Positions 12,101-27,100 of a stretch of 64,000 nt of DNA are shown piece after piece. Position numbers and translations under genes: made by a program. Within the stretch, counting starts at the first letter, position 1. Every line of letters starts with the position of its first letter. The DNA comes from Rhabdornis inornatus (lineage: Eukaryota > Chordata > Aves > Passeriformes > Rhabdornithidae): assembly GCA_013397075.1 (NCBI GenBank), contig VWZS01002368.1:62001-126000 (forward strand), given 5' to 3'. The notes below the pieces were generated by a model. The model made no database searches. It was not told the DNA's origin and worked only from the letters and a program-made list of their open reading frames with translations.

Positions 12101-15100
12101 TAGCATACCGATCCCAAGTATCTTTCCCAGTTTTGCAAATTAAGGCCACTTGTTCATTTTGGAACCTGAATATCAACAGAAGAAAAGAAATAATGTTTCT
12201 GTCACAGAGCTGGAACAGTTCATGGCCACATCTATATTTGCTAGAATCTTTTGAAATATGTTATTTATTCTAAAATTCAAATCTACTTAAAAAGTAGTTT
12301 TCACAGTACTGGTATGATTTTCTGACTGCCAGAACTGGAATCCAGGCTCTTTTGATGGAACTTCACTTTACAGGAGCCAGAACTCTACCCAATGTGCAAA
12401 CCACAACAGAAGCTCAAAAGACACAACCCTACACCAAGGCACAGTTACCCAGCTGTTACCCAGCAGACTCTGACCTCATTGTCCACACACATCCTTGCAG
12501 AATGGCAACTGACTCTGTCCTGTTCCCTGAAGTTAATGAGAAGGGACTGGAAGAATCAAATGCCATCCAACTGAGCATGCATATTTAAATGTATTTAATC
12601 CTAGTACACAAACTGGAGCTTCAACAAATAACCAGGTAGCACTTGAAACATTTCATATAATGGGTTATAGATGCTTCTCACACAACAATAGAATGTAGGG
12701 TACAGAAATTCAGAACAACTTTTAAGAGAAAAAATTATTCCATTTTCAAGCAATGTATTCCAAGATTTCCCCCTATAATATGCTGAGCTTGATCCAACAA
12801 AACATTTAGGCATGTACTTAACTTTTCTAACATATATGGTCCTGTAGGAACTGCAAATATTAATTATTTCAAATCTGTAGTGCATTTTTGTTTTCCTGCA
12901 TTAAGTGAAGAATTTTAAAAGAAACTGCAGAAGAGGTCTGGGTGTTTTGCTCTAGCAACACTTGTTTTTACAAGCTACAGCAAGAAAAATAACCAAACAT
13001 TAGCAGACCTTTACATGTAGCACATGTAAATTTTAAATTTTCCCACAGGTGCATTTCCCTGCTAGTTTCTGCTCATTCCCCAGCATTTAAGATATGCCTG
13101 AAAACTCCTTGTTTTCAAAAATCCTTTGCGTTTTTTATTGCTAGGTCTGTACAAAGTCCACTCCCCTCTTAGGAACCATTTTAACATAATTTTAATTTAA
13201 ACAAAAGTTTTTACAAAAATTATAGTAGTATCTTTTCTGAGTTGAATATTTATAGTATGTATAAGCTTTACATGCTCTACATCATCACACTTGTGATTAC
13301 ACAATCAACAATTGAACTTTGTCAGAAACATTTTCAGAGGTCCAAAAGGTCTGATGCGAACAGATAAACTTTTCCTGAACTGTGTTCTCATGACCTAGTG
13401 GAATAGTTTGTTACAGATTTGGAATTATGCAGCAATTGTACCAGATTAAAAAAAAAAATCCCTTTCAGTTTAATTTTAAGTGTTATTACTACTCTTTCAC
13501 ACACGTTCTTACAATGTGCTATGGCAGTCATAGTAATAAAAATCCCGACAATCAAAACATTCTATTCAGCTACACAGTAATTTTCATGTTTCTTCAGCAT
13601 AACAGTTAAAATTAGGTATTATACTTTTTCCTGTTTTCTAAGTGTGGTACAGCTTGATTTTGGTACTTTCTCCCACTGCTTGGTTCATAAAATACTGCTT
13701 TTCCCTCTGCCAAGGGTTTGATCATGAATGTCTTTTAGTTGGAGCTATGTAGGTTGAAGAGACATTTAGTGACACAACTATTTTTCTGCCTAAAGTTACT
13801 GCCTAAATTATAAATGGTATAGAAAAATTGACTACAGAAATATGAAGCAAAGACTTACCCAACTAAAAAAGCTGGGTAAAGCATCTCCGTTCCATTTTTC
13901 AGGTCACATGGCAAATGTTCAAGAAATGAACTATTTGGATAGTGTGCCGTCAGAAATATGAGTACAAGTGCATGATTTCTGATGGCTTTGTGAAGGATGT
14001 GATATTACAACAAGGTGAATAAATTGAACTTCTTGTTTCTTACTCAACACAGTAGATCAGCACATACCAAAATTTTAGGTGAAGTCCTGACTTTGCTGTA
14101 CATGCAGTGTGACTCCAACTTCAGCGGAGGCAGGATTCCACTGAACAAAAAAGCCTAGAGGCTCAAAGCTTATGATGTACAGATGAGTGCTATGTCTTCA
14201 CAGCGTGTTTCAAGTATAGGCAGCCATCCTACATCATGAAACCTATGATTTCTCTGCTTCCCTGTTCTGTATTACCAAGGATATGAACATGAAAAAAATG
14301 TCCCCAGCTCTCACTGTTCATACAGTGCTGGCTACACTCATTGGCTTCCACACCTGAGTACATAATCCTCCTTGACACTGTGATCTGCACAGCAGCTGGG
14401 ACTCAGGGCTGTAAATAGTTTTACATGTGATTAAGGGCAAGCAGGTGACAGCTATCCTGTGGTGGCCAATATTTTTACTGCCAGAAAACCTTGAGCTGGA
14501 ATGGGGAACAAACAGGAACTTTTAAGCAATGAAAAAACAACCTGTCTATTTTTTCCTGTTACCAGGACTGTTCAGCTTGCTTTCCACAGAGCTTTAAGAC
14601 ACACATGGATAGTAGATGAATTCCTCCCCACCTGCACTCCACAGATGAACTACACTAGAGAGCAAAAGTCTTGATGCAAGACCTTTTACATTTCTGCATA
14701 ATCAAGAGCCAATCCAGATTTTAGAAGTGTTTTAACAAATACTGCTAATAGTATAATAGTCCAGTGTATTTAATGAATATTTGATAATTCTTTCAATTTG
14801 TGTAGCAGAGGCTTACAGCATACATCTGGGTGATAACTTTAGATTTCAGAGAAGCAAATACACTATTTGAATTCTCTAAAATGATTTCTACTTGTAATAG
14901 GTTTGATTTTTATTTTCCTTCCCAGCATATGGATGAATCTATGCTACACAAAGCACATTTTAAATAAAATTTTTCCTGCTTCAGTCATGTTTAGAACCTT
15001 GACATTTAATACAATAATCCTTTAACTGAAGTGGAGTAGTGATCAACTGGATAACCATGTTTTAAAGAAATCTACAATCAAACAAAAAGCCCCCAAAGAT

Positions 15101-18100
15101 TGCATAGTGAGGAACACAGCCAGCTCTTAATTCTGTAAAGCTTAGCACCTCTTGTACATATCAGTGTTGTCAACTCATGCTTTTATTGCAAGTCTCATTA
15201 TGTGCTGGGTTCAAGACTTAAACTCTGAAGTCATGTGCAAATATTAGAAATTCTTCTGTTTTTAAGAAATAAATTTCTGATCTTCATAACTTCATAAATT
15301 ATTTTTTCGTAATAAAAAATATTGTTATGACTCAGATGAACCACAGTAACATCAGAAAGATTATGTTTTATACCTTGATGTGTGTTCTTATAACTGAGAG
15401 AGTTTACATGTGAACTTTGTGCTGCAGTCATACTTTGAGTTTTTATGAGTCTGCTCTTTTATACAGAGATATATATATATATATTTTTTATCTTGAGTGA
15501 ATCACAGAATTGCAGTGCTATAGCAGCAACCTTTGACACTTAAGGATGACCATCCCAGCTTCTGCTACATTTAGTTCACATTACTTCTCCCTTTTCTGTT
15601 CTTCCCCTCTTACTCTCTAGGAAGGACACTCAATGAGAGCAACTGATTAACAACAGAATTCATGTTCAGGCAACTATGGGAAAGACACTCTGTAGCGTCA
15701 AATGATAAACCTCAGATGCTTCTGTGGTTTCTGTCATCTTTCCTCTCTGAGGCTTTTGAACTGAGTCCACTGGAACATTATTAATTACAGTTAAACAACT
15801 ATTGTGAAGTAGGAAGCCACCCTTTATTAAAAAGCAACAATATATATAAGAAATATATAAGAAACCCTATAAGAAACCCTCTTTAACCCCCTCCCCTCCA
15901 AAACCCCACCAAAAGTCTTGGACAGCCTAGCAGCTCTTCCCTGTGAGCAGGTCCCAGGTGAAAATCAGATTTTGTAGATGGGTGGTGAACACAGTGGTCA
16001 CTGTGTTAAAAACAAAAACACAAATTAAATTAAAACTCCAGGTAGTTGAAAGAGGGCCATTTAATGGGAAAAATCTCCTTTTGTGCTTGCATGGAAATAA
16101 GTAAGTATAGCAAGTGACTGTGATTAAATGTGAACTGCAGCAATCTCAGAGTGAAAGAGGACGAGTAAAGGAAAAAATTATCTCAAAAATCTGATCTATC
16201 AGGTGTTTTACCATCAGAGCCTGCTCATGGTCTGTGGGCAGAAACAGCTGTGGAAATGAGAGCACACAGGAGAGCCAAGATTACTCCTCCTGCCTGGGGA
16301 CCAGGGGAGCTGGTCAGTCCTGCTGCTCCTAGGAGTGTGTCCCCCTCCTCTGGCAGGTCCAGCAGCTGCCCCACAAACACCAGCCCTGCCTGGGCTAAGC
16401 CAGCCTGGCCCTCCTGAGCTCTTGCATAGCCAAACCAGGCAGGGCCCTACTGCTCCTGCCAATAGCTGACTGATTGCTTCATATACACGGAGAATTAGCT
16501 GTTTTCCTTGAACTCAGCCATCATGGTCCCCCTTTAAAAACAATTTCAAACAATGCTTCCATGTGTCTTTCATGTACAAGAGCTGTATTTCTAGAATTTA
16601 ATATGGTTGTCCTGGAAACATTGCAGATAGAGTGTTGTAATTACCTCCTAAAAGTACTTAATACTTTTGTTGCCAATGACCCATGTAAAAAAACACATCT
16701 GAATGAGAAAATTGCATCCAAATGGAATTTCAATGCAAATGAGCTGTTGCATTAAGAAAAGTGTGCTAAATAGCTAATTGCTTTAAATAGATGTTTGGCT
16801 GGAAACAGTGAATAGTGTATTCATTTGACAAGGATGCAAAATTACTGGAATTTCTTTCTATGTATAAATACATATGAATATTTTATGATACTTTCATGCA
16901 CGTGACACAATCTGCAAGTTGTTCAGCACATCTTACTAGAATAAGAGTGTTAGGTAATGCTGGATTTTGTTTTATGAGACTGAAACACATGAGGACTTAG
17001 CATTTTTATGGGAATTTTAAGTATGATGTTTGACCAGCTGGTTCAAGGTGGAGCTCAAATTCAACTTAATTGCAGGAAGCCTAAACAGTTGCCTAAGGAT
17101 AAAGGCAGACAGGCAAACAATAAACAATGACCAATCCCAGCAAACATTCAAAAAGAAGGCTCTTCACTCAAATACTGTTTTTTTCAAGGTTACAAACACA
17201 ACCTATAATTGGACTCCAGTTCTGCAACTCCTTTATGATAGTCTTAATACTGATGACAGTTCTGCAGGTTGCAGTCTGAACCAAAGCTCTTTCCATGCAC
17301 TGAAGTACATCTCTCTGGAACAACACTGTCCCATCACTGAAGTACTACACACCACTATGCTTGTAATCCAAACTTCCCCACACTGATAAAACTAGGCATT
17401 GGCATTGCAAACTTACTTTTTGAATTTGTTTATTATCCCACTTTCATTTTTCTTGATGTCATGCACCATCTTTTGAAGCTTCCTGTAAGATATTAAACAA
17501 AGCCAGCATTAAATTACCAAGTGGTTGAGCAGCCATTAATATAAACTAAGAAAAATATGCTCAATGTATCTTTAATAAGTAGTTAATTGAAGTAGTTAAA
17601 TCATTTGTGCATGAAGCTTTCCTTCCTTTTTAAGAGCTCTTTAGCATTATTTGTGTTATCCTTCTTCTAAATACAATTAAGTACAGTATAAACAATAAAT
17701 TTAAGAGTAAGTGCATCAGGAAAAAAAATAAATCCTTGCCTAAATTTATAGTTTAGACTATTTAAACATTAACATTTTATCTAGAAGTGGTTTTACAACA
17801 CTGCAAAGCTGTAATGGTGATGCCCTCTGATTTCTGACCATATATGGGACACTTAAATAAAATGAGAATAATGGATAAATAATTCACAAGCAAGCACATC
17901 TTTAACTCCCGCTGAAAACTCAAACTGTTCATTTACAGCAAAATGATATAGTGTTACCTGCTAATATATAGAAATGAATTACTTATGGTTGTGAGAAACA
18001 GGTATACAGCAAAATGCTCCAAAATTTCCAACAATGTACTACACCTATAAGAGTAGCTTGCATTATTATCTAAACTAACCAGATACATTAAATCTGAGAT

Positions 18101-21100
18101 GAAAAGCTCAGAAGAACTTCTGCTTTTCTATTGTATTTGTTGGGGATTTTTTCTTAACAGATTCAGCTTCTGGTTCTGCTTGAAACATCCAAAATAGCCA
18201 TCATCTGCAGTTTGCTGTTTCTGTCTTGTGCCCCAGCTGGCACCTGGCAGTGTCTATAACTGAAAAGTAATGAGGAATGAAAAGAATGAGAGGAAATCTA
18301 AATGGTTTAGTTCCAGTTTGGGGAGAATGGTTGCAAATGTTTGTGTTTCTTTCAAAAAGGCTCGCCAGACTTCAATTAAGGATGGATGTCAGCATCAGTT
18401 AAATTTCTTTTGTTGTCTGTTAGAGATAGGACTCACCAACAAAAATCTAATTGTAGATTTCTATTTGAATATTGCTTATTGCTCATCACTGACACTAGTA
18501 TCTTTACAGTAGCAAAAATATTATTTTATTTTGAAAAAAGGTGGGCTTGTTTCACATTACTGATTTTATTCTATACTGTCACTTATTTGCTACAAATCGT
18601 CACACATGCATGCAAGTAAGATCCAACAGAAAATTGATAAGTACAAGTACCTGAATTTCCTTTTCATTTGATCATATTTAGGTGAATTGATTAGAGCATC
18701 ATGGATGTTCCATGAGTCTTGAGTAAGGCTTTAGTTTAAAAGGTAATGTTATTAAATGTTTCTATTTAAAAAGAGTGCATTTAAATTAGGAAATCACATG
18801 CTATTATGATGGTGCTATTATGATATTTTTTCCATGCAGATGGACTGAAATAAAAACATTCCCATTTTTTGCATAGTCAAATTTCTTAAAAATCTGTATC
18901 TCTTATTCCTTTTCTGGAAGCATTTAGATTTCTAATTACAACTTTGATAAATTAGAGAGTACCTAATATGCATTAGTGTGAACTTTTTCAGTTTTTAAAG
19001 TTATGTAGCTCTTATAGGAGTTGTTAAAATACTTGTTTGTTTCCCCTGGAGAATTTAACTTGTCTGAAGCCAGTGAGAGTAAGCAGATAACTAGTGCACT
19101 AAGTGGGAAGTGTAGGAAATCACCCAGCACAGCTCATCTCCAATTCAAGTGGAATCCCCTTCGACCCATAGAGTTGCATGAGCTGCAAAAACCAGTCTGT
19201 CCAGTCAGCTGGAGGCTGAAATTTCTTGAAGTGCCAGGCCATATAAAGGCAACAACTGAAAAGCTTTAGAAAGAGCTGTCTGTCTGATTTGTGATCTTAG
19301 AGAGACAGAAGAAAACATGAGAGCCAGATAGAAAAGTCTGTGGCAGGAGGATTCTCCAGATCTTAAGTCGCTCAATCCCAAGCCCAAAGGTGATTTCAGA
19401 GAGATGAGGAAAGTGAAGCATACAAGGGCATTTATACACCTAAAGTTTTGACTGAATCTACATATCTGACTAGCCCTAAATGCTGTATGGCTCTCAAATA
19501 CTTGAGATTATACTCCAAGTAAAGGGAGCTGTGAGAGGACCTTACCAGAGCAGCAGCCCCAGGAGTAGCCAGGAAATGGGGGCTCCCATGGCCCAGTGTA
19601 GGCAGCCCTTGTGTCAGGTACATAACTACAACCTTTCTCCACAACATGGCTGAGTCAGGAGGTCATTACCAACTAATGTTTATTCTCCATTGTTCTCTTG
19701 GGATGAGCAGATACTAGAAATACTCAAGGACCTCCAGCAGCTAGTACTGTAAATAAAAATTATGAGCAATGCTTGTCTTACTTTGCATTGCATAAAATTA
19801 AAGATAATCAAGAGGTAAAACTTAAAGCTGCTTCTTTAACTACAAGCTCCAACTCTTCATTAAACCTGCTTGGGATCTTTTTATGCAAAATGAGGTTTGC
19901 AGATAAAGGTGCAGTCTATATTACTGCTAATCTTTGAAAGCACATTTCAGCAACAGATATTTTGCGATCCATTTTAATTTTAACTTGTATGGGACCCTTT
20001 GATCAGGATCTCATGGTACTTGATAAGATTTCCAAAGTTCTGCAGATAATAAGTTTGGAAGTCTTGGCTGAAGGTGCTTTTAAAAAAGTTTTAGGTTTCT
20101 TACAAATACATTAGAAATTCTTCATGTTGGAAGGAATAACAAAAAAAGACAGAAACCTAAAACAAACACTTTTTAGCCCTGTGTTGTTATTTTTGTAGCT
20201 AAAAACTCCAGTAATTCAGAATTATGAGATCTATTGACAAAGGGGTCACTAGCTGTGATACAAATGTGAAGGAAGGTGGAAAGTTTTACCATTGTAAATA
20301 TCATGCATCCTGAAAGAAGGATTTGATGTGTGACAAAACACCTTGCTGCACTCAAGGACTGGCAGAGCTGCCGCGAGATAAAACAAAATGAAACAAACCC
20401 ACCCTCTCTTTGATCTGGTCACAGCCAGCTTATGAGGAATATGTGATGATGAAGTGAGAATGATGGGTAAACCTGTGACACATCCCCACCTTCAAACATC
20501 ACCTGGAAGCCTTTGGCTCTTTTGCACACACACTATCCTACAAAAGCTTTCCAAAGGCAAAAGAGATTTTAAAGAGAAAAATGAAGAAGAAGGTGTGCAA
20601 CAAGTTTTCAACTCAGATGTGAGATGAGGTACAGAATCCCTAGACTTGAGAAAGAGAAGTCTATCTTAATTTCAGACAGATTTGTGTAATATGGAATTCT
20701 CCCACCATTTAGACTAGTTTTTGAGAAATTGTATTTATGGATATTATAAATCTGTGAAGACATTTACCAATATGTATTCTGTAGATATGTGTGTTAATGC
20801 TCAGAGCAGTCAGCATGACTAGGATATCCCATGTGCATGAGCAGCACAGTTCCCCCACTTGTGCACAGTGAACCCAGTACTTTAAAGCACCCTCAGTGCC
20901 CACCTGGCTGTCAGGCTGTTATCTGTGCCTGTGTCACATGGGAGTGACAGCCCATGGCAAGAGGATTTTGCAGGGTCTCTGGAGTGGGCACAGGGACACA
21001 GTTACTTCAGGGTGTCTGGCTGTCAGCACCTGTAGCTGACAGGGGTTTGCTAAAGTTTTTGGAAACAGGGCTGACTGCAGCATCACTGAGGATGGAAGCA

Positions 21101-24100
21101 AAACAAAAGCTATTTTTAAATTATTTACAGGAAATTTTCTATATTACAAGCATACCTATTTCTGTTTATCTGGGAGATGAAAATTATACCTTCTTATATT
21201 TCTGGTGTTTACAGGACTGTCTGAATTACCTGTTCTGCCTCTTGAAAAATCTCCATCAGTACTCACAAAGCTGTTTCTTTAGTTAAAGAAGAGCAGAATT
21301 TTGAACATGGTATATTGACAGGTTTGCTAGGGCAGCTTTACAAGCTTAACACATCCAGCATTAAGGAACCTGTATGTTCCTTCTCCTCACATCAATTAGG
21401 TCTTAAACTGACGAAGCCAAATTGGTTTTAAAATAGTAAAAATAATTTTTAAAATAAAGACACTGTAAATCAGACATTTTGCATGCCAATTGCAATTCTT
21501 ACAGCTTTTTGGGTACATCTGTGTCTCACTGGCAGGACAACCTGTAGTTCTGTGCCTAGAAAGTCACATTTTCTGAAGATTACTATGTCTATTCACTTAA
21601 AGTAAGACTGTGGGTAGGTATAGCACTCACTTTTGGCTTAAGAAAGATCACATTACAACAAAAAATTGTTTTTCAGAGTTTTGTTGGTTTGTTTGGGCTC
21701 TTTTCCAGGCAAATTTACATAATTGACATTAGAAACCTAGAATTGGATTTAGTAAGCGCAAATTTAGACTTAAAACAAAAAATCTCCAAAAATACCCACT
21801 TGTCTCAGCTATAAAGTTTTACAAGAACCACAAAACAGAAAGCAAGGAAGAGTATAATGAAATTTGGAGAATAAAAGCTAAGTTATTAGAAGATAAAAAC
21901 CAAAACTCAAGAGCAGAAAGCTAAAAATTATTACAGCTACCTCTATTAATGAAAAGAAAAAAACCCCTACATTAAAATATGAAATAAAGAAAGAACAGCA
22001 TGTCCAAACCCCTCCTTTATGGCTTCTCACAGCACAATTCCATCACCTTCTCCCCAGCTGGTCTTTGTTTATTATCTTTCAGTTTTGTAAACAGCTATGC
22101 AGGTGACCAAATTAAGAAAGAAAGTTATTGTTTCCGGACAAAGGGGAAGACTCCTGCTTCCTTTTGAGGGGAGAACCTGCTTACCTAGAAGGGGATTTGT
22201 AAAGGTACCACTTGAGATTTTGAAAAGCATGAAGCTCTTATGCTGAAATATCTTATCAAACTGAACTAACAAACTAGAAAAGGACCACCTTTCCTATGCC
22301 AGGCTTCCATGAAAGCAATGCTTCTGCTATGGTCTTTATGGAAGAACATGGATTTTGGTGAACTGGGTGTCTTCCTAAGATGTATTTTCATACTACCTGT
22401 CAGTTTTGTGCCTCAAAGAAAATGAAATTAAATGTTATAAAACAACTCTACCCCCTTCCACTTCACTTCTAATTCTTCAATAGAAAGCAAAAAGAAATAC
22501 CAAGCATAGAAAGCATCTAATTCCTCATTAGACCTCCTTCAGGTTCTTCAGACACCACATGCACACACCCTTATATCATATGCTACCTGGAACAACAAGA
22601 GTGGGAGTCCTTTGCAAAGAAATGCCAGCTGGAAGCAGCCATCGGGGTCAGAGTTGGTGTTTTCAATTGCTGTGATATGTGTAAAGTGCATAAAAACATG
22701 TCAGACAGCTGAATCCTTGAGGTGCAGTCAGATAAACCACTTCATCCACTCTGGGGTTTTATCCACCCCTGCAATGGCTTTCTTGGTGGGAAGAGAGGAA
22801 GTTTGGAGCTGGAGGTGGTAACCTGTGGCACCAAACCATCCATTCAAGGCACTGAGCCTTTGATCTTTATCTGTAAAGCTATCTCAAAGCTCTGAAGAGA
22901 AGTTCAAAGAGGTTTGCTTATTGGGAGAAGTCAATTACAGCTACCTATCTGAGAGGAAGAAGGAACAAAGAATTGTTTTCACCCATGTTTGGGAGATGCA
23001 CAAGGGGAAAGGACAATTGTTTATATTCATTTTGACAAGACTGTTGATTTTTTAAAGTCTCAGAAACATCCTATTCTGCTTACTTTTGAATCATCCACTA
23101 TTTTACCTAAAAGAAAACCCCATAGTTATAGCAGGTGTGTGTTTACATGGTACACACAGAAGCACAGAAAGGCTAAATATTGATTATATTTTTCATCTTC
23201 ATTTGTCCTCTACTCTAGTCCTCTAAACTAATCTTTACAAAAAAGCTGTCAGTTGTCCTTGTACTGGTAAGTACTAATACTGACTGAGTGAATAAAAAAA
23301 TGTAGCATGTAAAGGGATAATACATCCTTGGAAGAAATCATGCCTAATGTGAAAGCAAACAGTGTAAGTACTTTGGGGTGATTAGGAGTTCTGTATATTG
23401 AAAGAACCCATTCTAGGTTTCCAATGCTAAGCATCTGAATTTGCCTGGAAACAAACAAACAAACAAAGACTCTAAGCTTTGGACACCTCTTCCCTCTTAT
23501 GCAAATTGCTCTCCCCTTTATCCCAACTGAATAAAAGTGACACTGTAAGGAATACAGAAAATAATTAGGCATTATGGTATGTAAATGAATATTACATATC
23601 ACTTCTTGACATAAAAAGATAAAGTATGTTTTCTGTTCTGTAACTGACCTGCTCTGTTTTGAGCCTTTTTTTCGGTTTACTGATCTCTTTTTTGCACCAG
23701 CTCTCTGGTTGTAAGTTAATGCATTATAAAACAACAACAAAAACAACACACACAGAAGCCACATTCAGAAGACTTACTCAATTTTTCTGGAAGGTTTTCA
23801 GGCACCAGGAGGAAGCTCAACACATGAGGCTACTCTAAAATACAGTGCCAGTTAAAACTAAGTGAGTGCTGTACCTCCCTGAAGGATTAGTACCCTATGG
23901 CCTGGTCACTGAAGGAGAACAAAGGCAGAAAATTAAAAGTATTAAGTGAGTCTTATAGTTCAACAAGAAGAGGAAGAGAAAGGCATTGTAGGGAAATGAA
24001 TAAAGACAGGATCTGGTATGGAGAGAAGAATATTACCACCGACAAACACTGCTGTACTTGGGCTGAAAGTGTTCTTGCTCAAGCTACAGAAGCATTATAC

Positions 24101-27100
24101 CCATCATAGGTGTGGGGTGGCACTGGCAGGAGCCAGTGGAGGCTACTCATGGATCAGTTTCGTTTATTTTTTTCTGAAGCCAATCAAATTTTGTTAAAAC
24201 TCTGGAGAAATTCCCTAGCTGGTCCCTATGTCACTTTAATGGAGCCCACATGGGCTGCCACTGAAAGGGGAAATTCCGCTCTTTGCCCTCGGTGCTTCCC
24301 CAGCTATGATGATTCATGGGACTTCCAGCTGGGAAACTAATTTTTTTTCTTTTGCCAATTTAGATATGAGCAGGATCAGATGCAGCTCTGTCAGGTGGTC
24401 ATTGGAACCCCAGTGCCAGTGAGAGGGCAGAGAGGGGCAGGGTGAGCAGGGGCTTGGGAGGGTGGAAGAAAGGGACCTGCTCTTTTGGCAGCAGCTCAGA
24501 CTTATGCCAGATTCAACTGGCCATGTAGCTACAGCTTCACTAGCACTTTGCTGCCTCTATGCTTCTTGCAGAGATGCCTACAGTATCCATATTTTAAGAT
24601 AGGAAGGAAACACTTAGCCACATGCTATAACTGCTTGTATTAATAGCTTACTTCACCCGGTTTCCCCTTGAATTAAGCTTGAAAAACATATACTCATGTT
24701 TTTCATATTATTGCCTCAGGATGCATTATTTCAATTCTTTCTAAATTATTTGCTGTGTAGTAATTTATGTTGAGGTCATAAACTTGTAGCATTGCACATC
24801 AGGCTTTGCTTATGTCTGGAAAACAAACTTGTTCAAAATGTATATACTAACCAATTAGGATAAAGATGCTAACAGAATTTTCAAGCTTCTGTTACTCCTC
24901 AGTAATTTATTAGTGCTGGCACAAACCAAACATATTTACATTACATCCTCTTACAGTTTACTGAAAATCCAAGATGATGCCCTAGAGCCAAATGGGAAAG
25001 TACTGTCCCTTTTAGCCACTGTTTTCCATCAATTTTTCAATTCTCTTGTCTGCCGAGCATATAAACTAATACGGTTTTCCAGTAGGGCTTTTTTGCAATG
25101 ATATATGATTGTCATATCTGACTTCCAAAAGCAAAGCATCTATCACATATTAATGTCCTGTGCAGTATGTAGGTTTTGAATGATTCTGTAAAACACAAAC
25201 CTGTTTTGTTCTGGAATGAGCATATCACTGGGTACCTGCAATATCATATTATGATTTAATATCTAGCACTCTACACAGCTGTATGGGGTACATTTATAAA
25301 CTAATGGTAAAAAATAGTTTTGTCATGTTTGCTGGAATGTTGGTTTTCTCCCATGGCCATGAAAATTAATTTATTGGGTTACTTGCTTGGCTCTTGATAA
25401 TTTATCATTTCACTAAAAAAACCCCAAAAAGCCCTATGTCATTAGATCAAATGTAAATTACTCACTTCTGCTGAATAACTGACAGTTGGAGGCCAAGAAC
25501 AGTGTCATTTATGATTGCTATGGTTGAAAAATGCTCCTACTCTGGGCAGAACTACAGTGTCACTAGTGTTCCTTATTTTATTTGGAACACTGTGCATATG
25601 AAGCAGTGGTAGAATAAGCTGTGCCAATGACTTAGTAATTTTCCCAGAACAAGTAGAATGAAGCTGTAGGTGCTATGTAAGCATAGCTGACCTTGTGAAG
25701 AGATTACACCCTTACACTGCTGTCTACCTGCAGAGATTAAAGAAGGCATCTCTTGATAGTTTCAGTATTATACTGCACCATTTTGTCCACATTGCCATAT
25801 TTTTGTTTAAAATACACGGAAACATACTTTTCTATATACAGCATTATAGGCAGGAAATTCTGTGTGAGAATAAATCCTATGCGGTGGTTTTGGTGGTTTT
25901 TTTTTTGTTTGTTTTGTTTTGTAAAAATTACTGTGTTTCAGGTTTAGTTGTTTTGGTTGGTTGGTTTTATAGCCTGGGGATTGGTCCAGGTTGGATGACA
26001 TAGCTGGAAAGAAGAAAAGAAGCTTTAAAGAGATTGATAGAATGAAGTGGTTCTGCAGAGAGAAGGGAATAAAGAAAGATAAATATAGATGGGATGGAGG
26101 CTATGCTGTGCTGAAGTAAGGTCAGAGGGAGAAACAAGAGGATTTGACTGGAGAAGTCACACTGAGTGAAAGAATGGATTTTTGAAGTGGTATTTGGGGA
26201 AGTTTGCATTTCCTATCTGATTTCATTCCAAAGTCCAGAGATGAGAGAGAAATTAATGAACTATTTAAGCTGACAGAAAACTAGAGGAAATAGAGATTAT
26301 AAAACTTTATATTTTCATCAAAATCCTGTGCTTTGTACGGCAAACAGGACCTAACATTCCTACAGAAAAAACTTTTGTTTGTGCTCATCAGCATAGCAAA
26401 TGTAGCTGGTGACCTCCTTCCTCTGTGCCTGTGAAACTCACCTTTGAAGACGGCAAATCACTGAACTGTGATTTCACGTGACCTTACGTTCAGCCTACAT
26501 TTTGGTGGGCTAAAACATGGGTGTGCCACAAAAGCTATTGTCACCACAGAGTGACACTGTGCAGTGGAAAGCTGTCAGGAGACACTGGAAGCTGACACAG
26601 GAGGTGGCTGTGGGTGGCAATGAGTGGTGAAGACCAGACCACCTTCACAGCTGTTATGTCCTTAGGGCAGATTAGACTTTTGCTGGAAAGAGGAAAACAC
26701 CAGAGCAGGTAGAAGGGCAGAAGCGAGGCTGAGAGAATTGGGATTGTTAGCCTGGAAAAGGCAAAGCTCTGGGGTGATCTTATTGCAGCCTTTTAGTAAC
26801 TGAAGGGGGTCTACAAGAAAGCTGGAGAGGAGCTGATTACAAGGGTATGTAGTAATAGGACAAGGGGGAATGGAATCAAACTGAGAACAGTTTGGATGTT
26901 AGGAAGAAATTCTTTACTGTGAAGGTGGTGAGGCAGTGGAACAGGTTGGCTTGAGAACTTGTGGCTGTCCCATCCCTGGAAGCATTCAAGGCCAGGTTAG
27001 ATGGGGCTTTGAGCAACCTGATCTAGCGGAAGGTTTCCCTGCCCATGGCAGAGGGATGGGAACAGGATGGTCCCTGTCAACCCAAAGCGCCGAATGATTC

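Noticed and set aside
13859..14004. Minus-strand open stretch containing PCDLKNGTEMLYPAFLV and ending at GTAAGT
   Set aside because: The residues look protein-like and the donor is good, but there is no adequate acceptor at its upstream end and nothing like it in BLNK.
15495..15560. ATCACAGAATTGCAG resembling the reverse complement of a CR1 end
   Set aside because: Only about 10 bases fit, and the expected CR1 sequence does not continue.
23249..23764. 171-codon minus-strand open frame in BLNK intron 1
   Set aside because: No domain, no splice or start context and irregular composition; it overlaps an AAAC run and AT-rich sequence. Length alone is not convincing.
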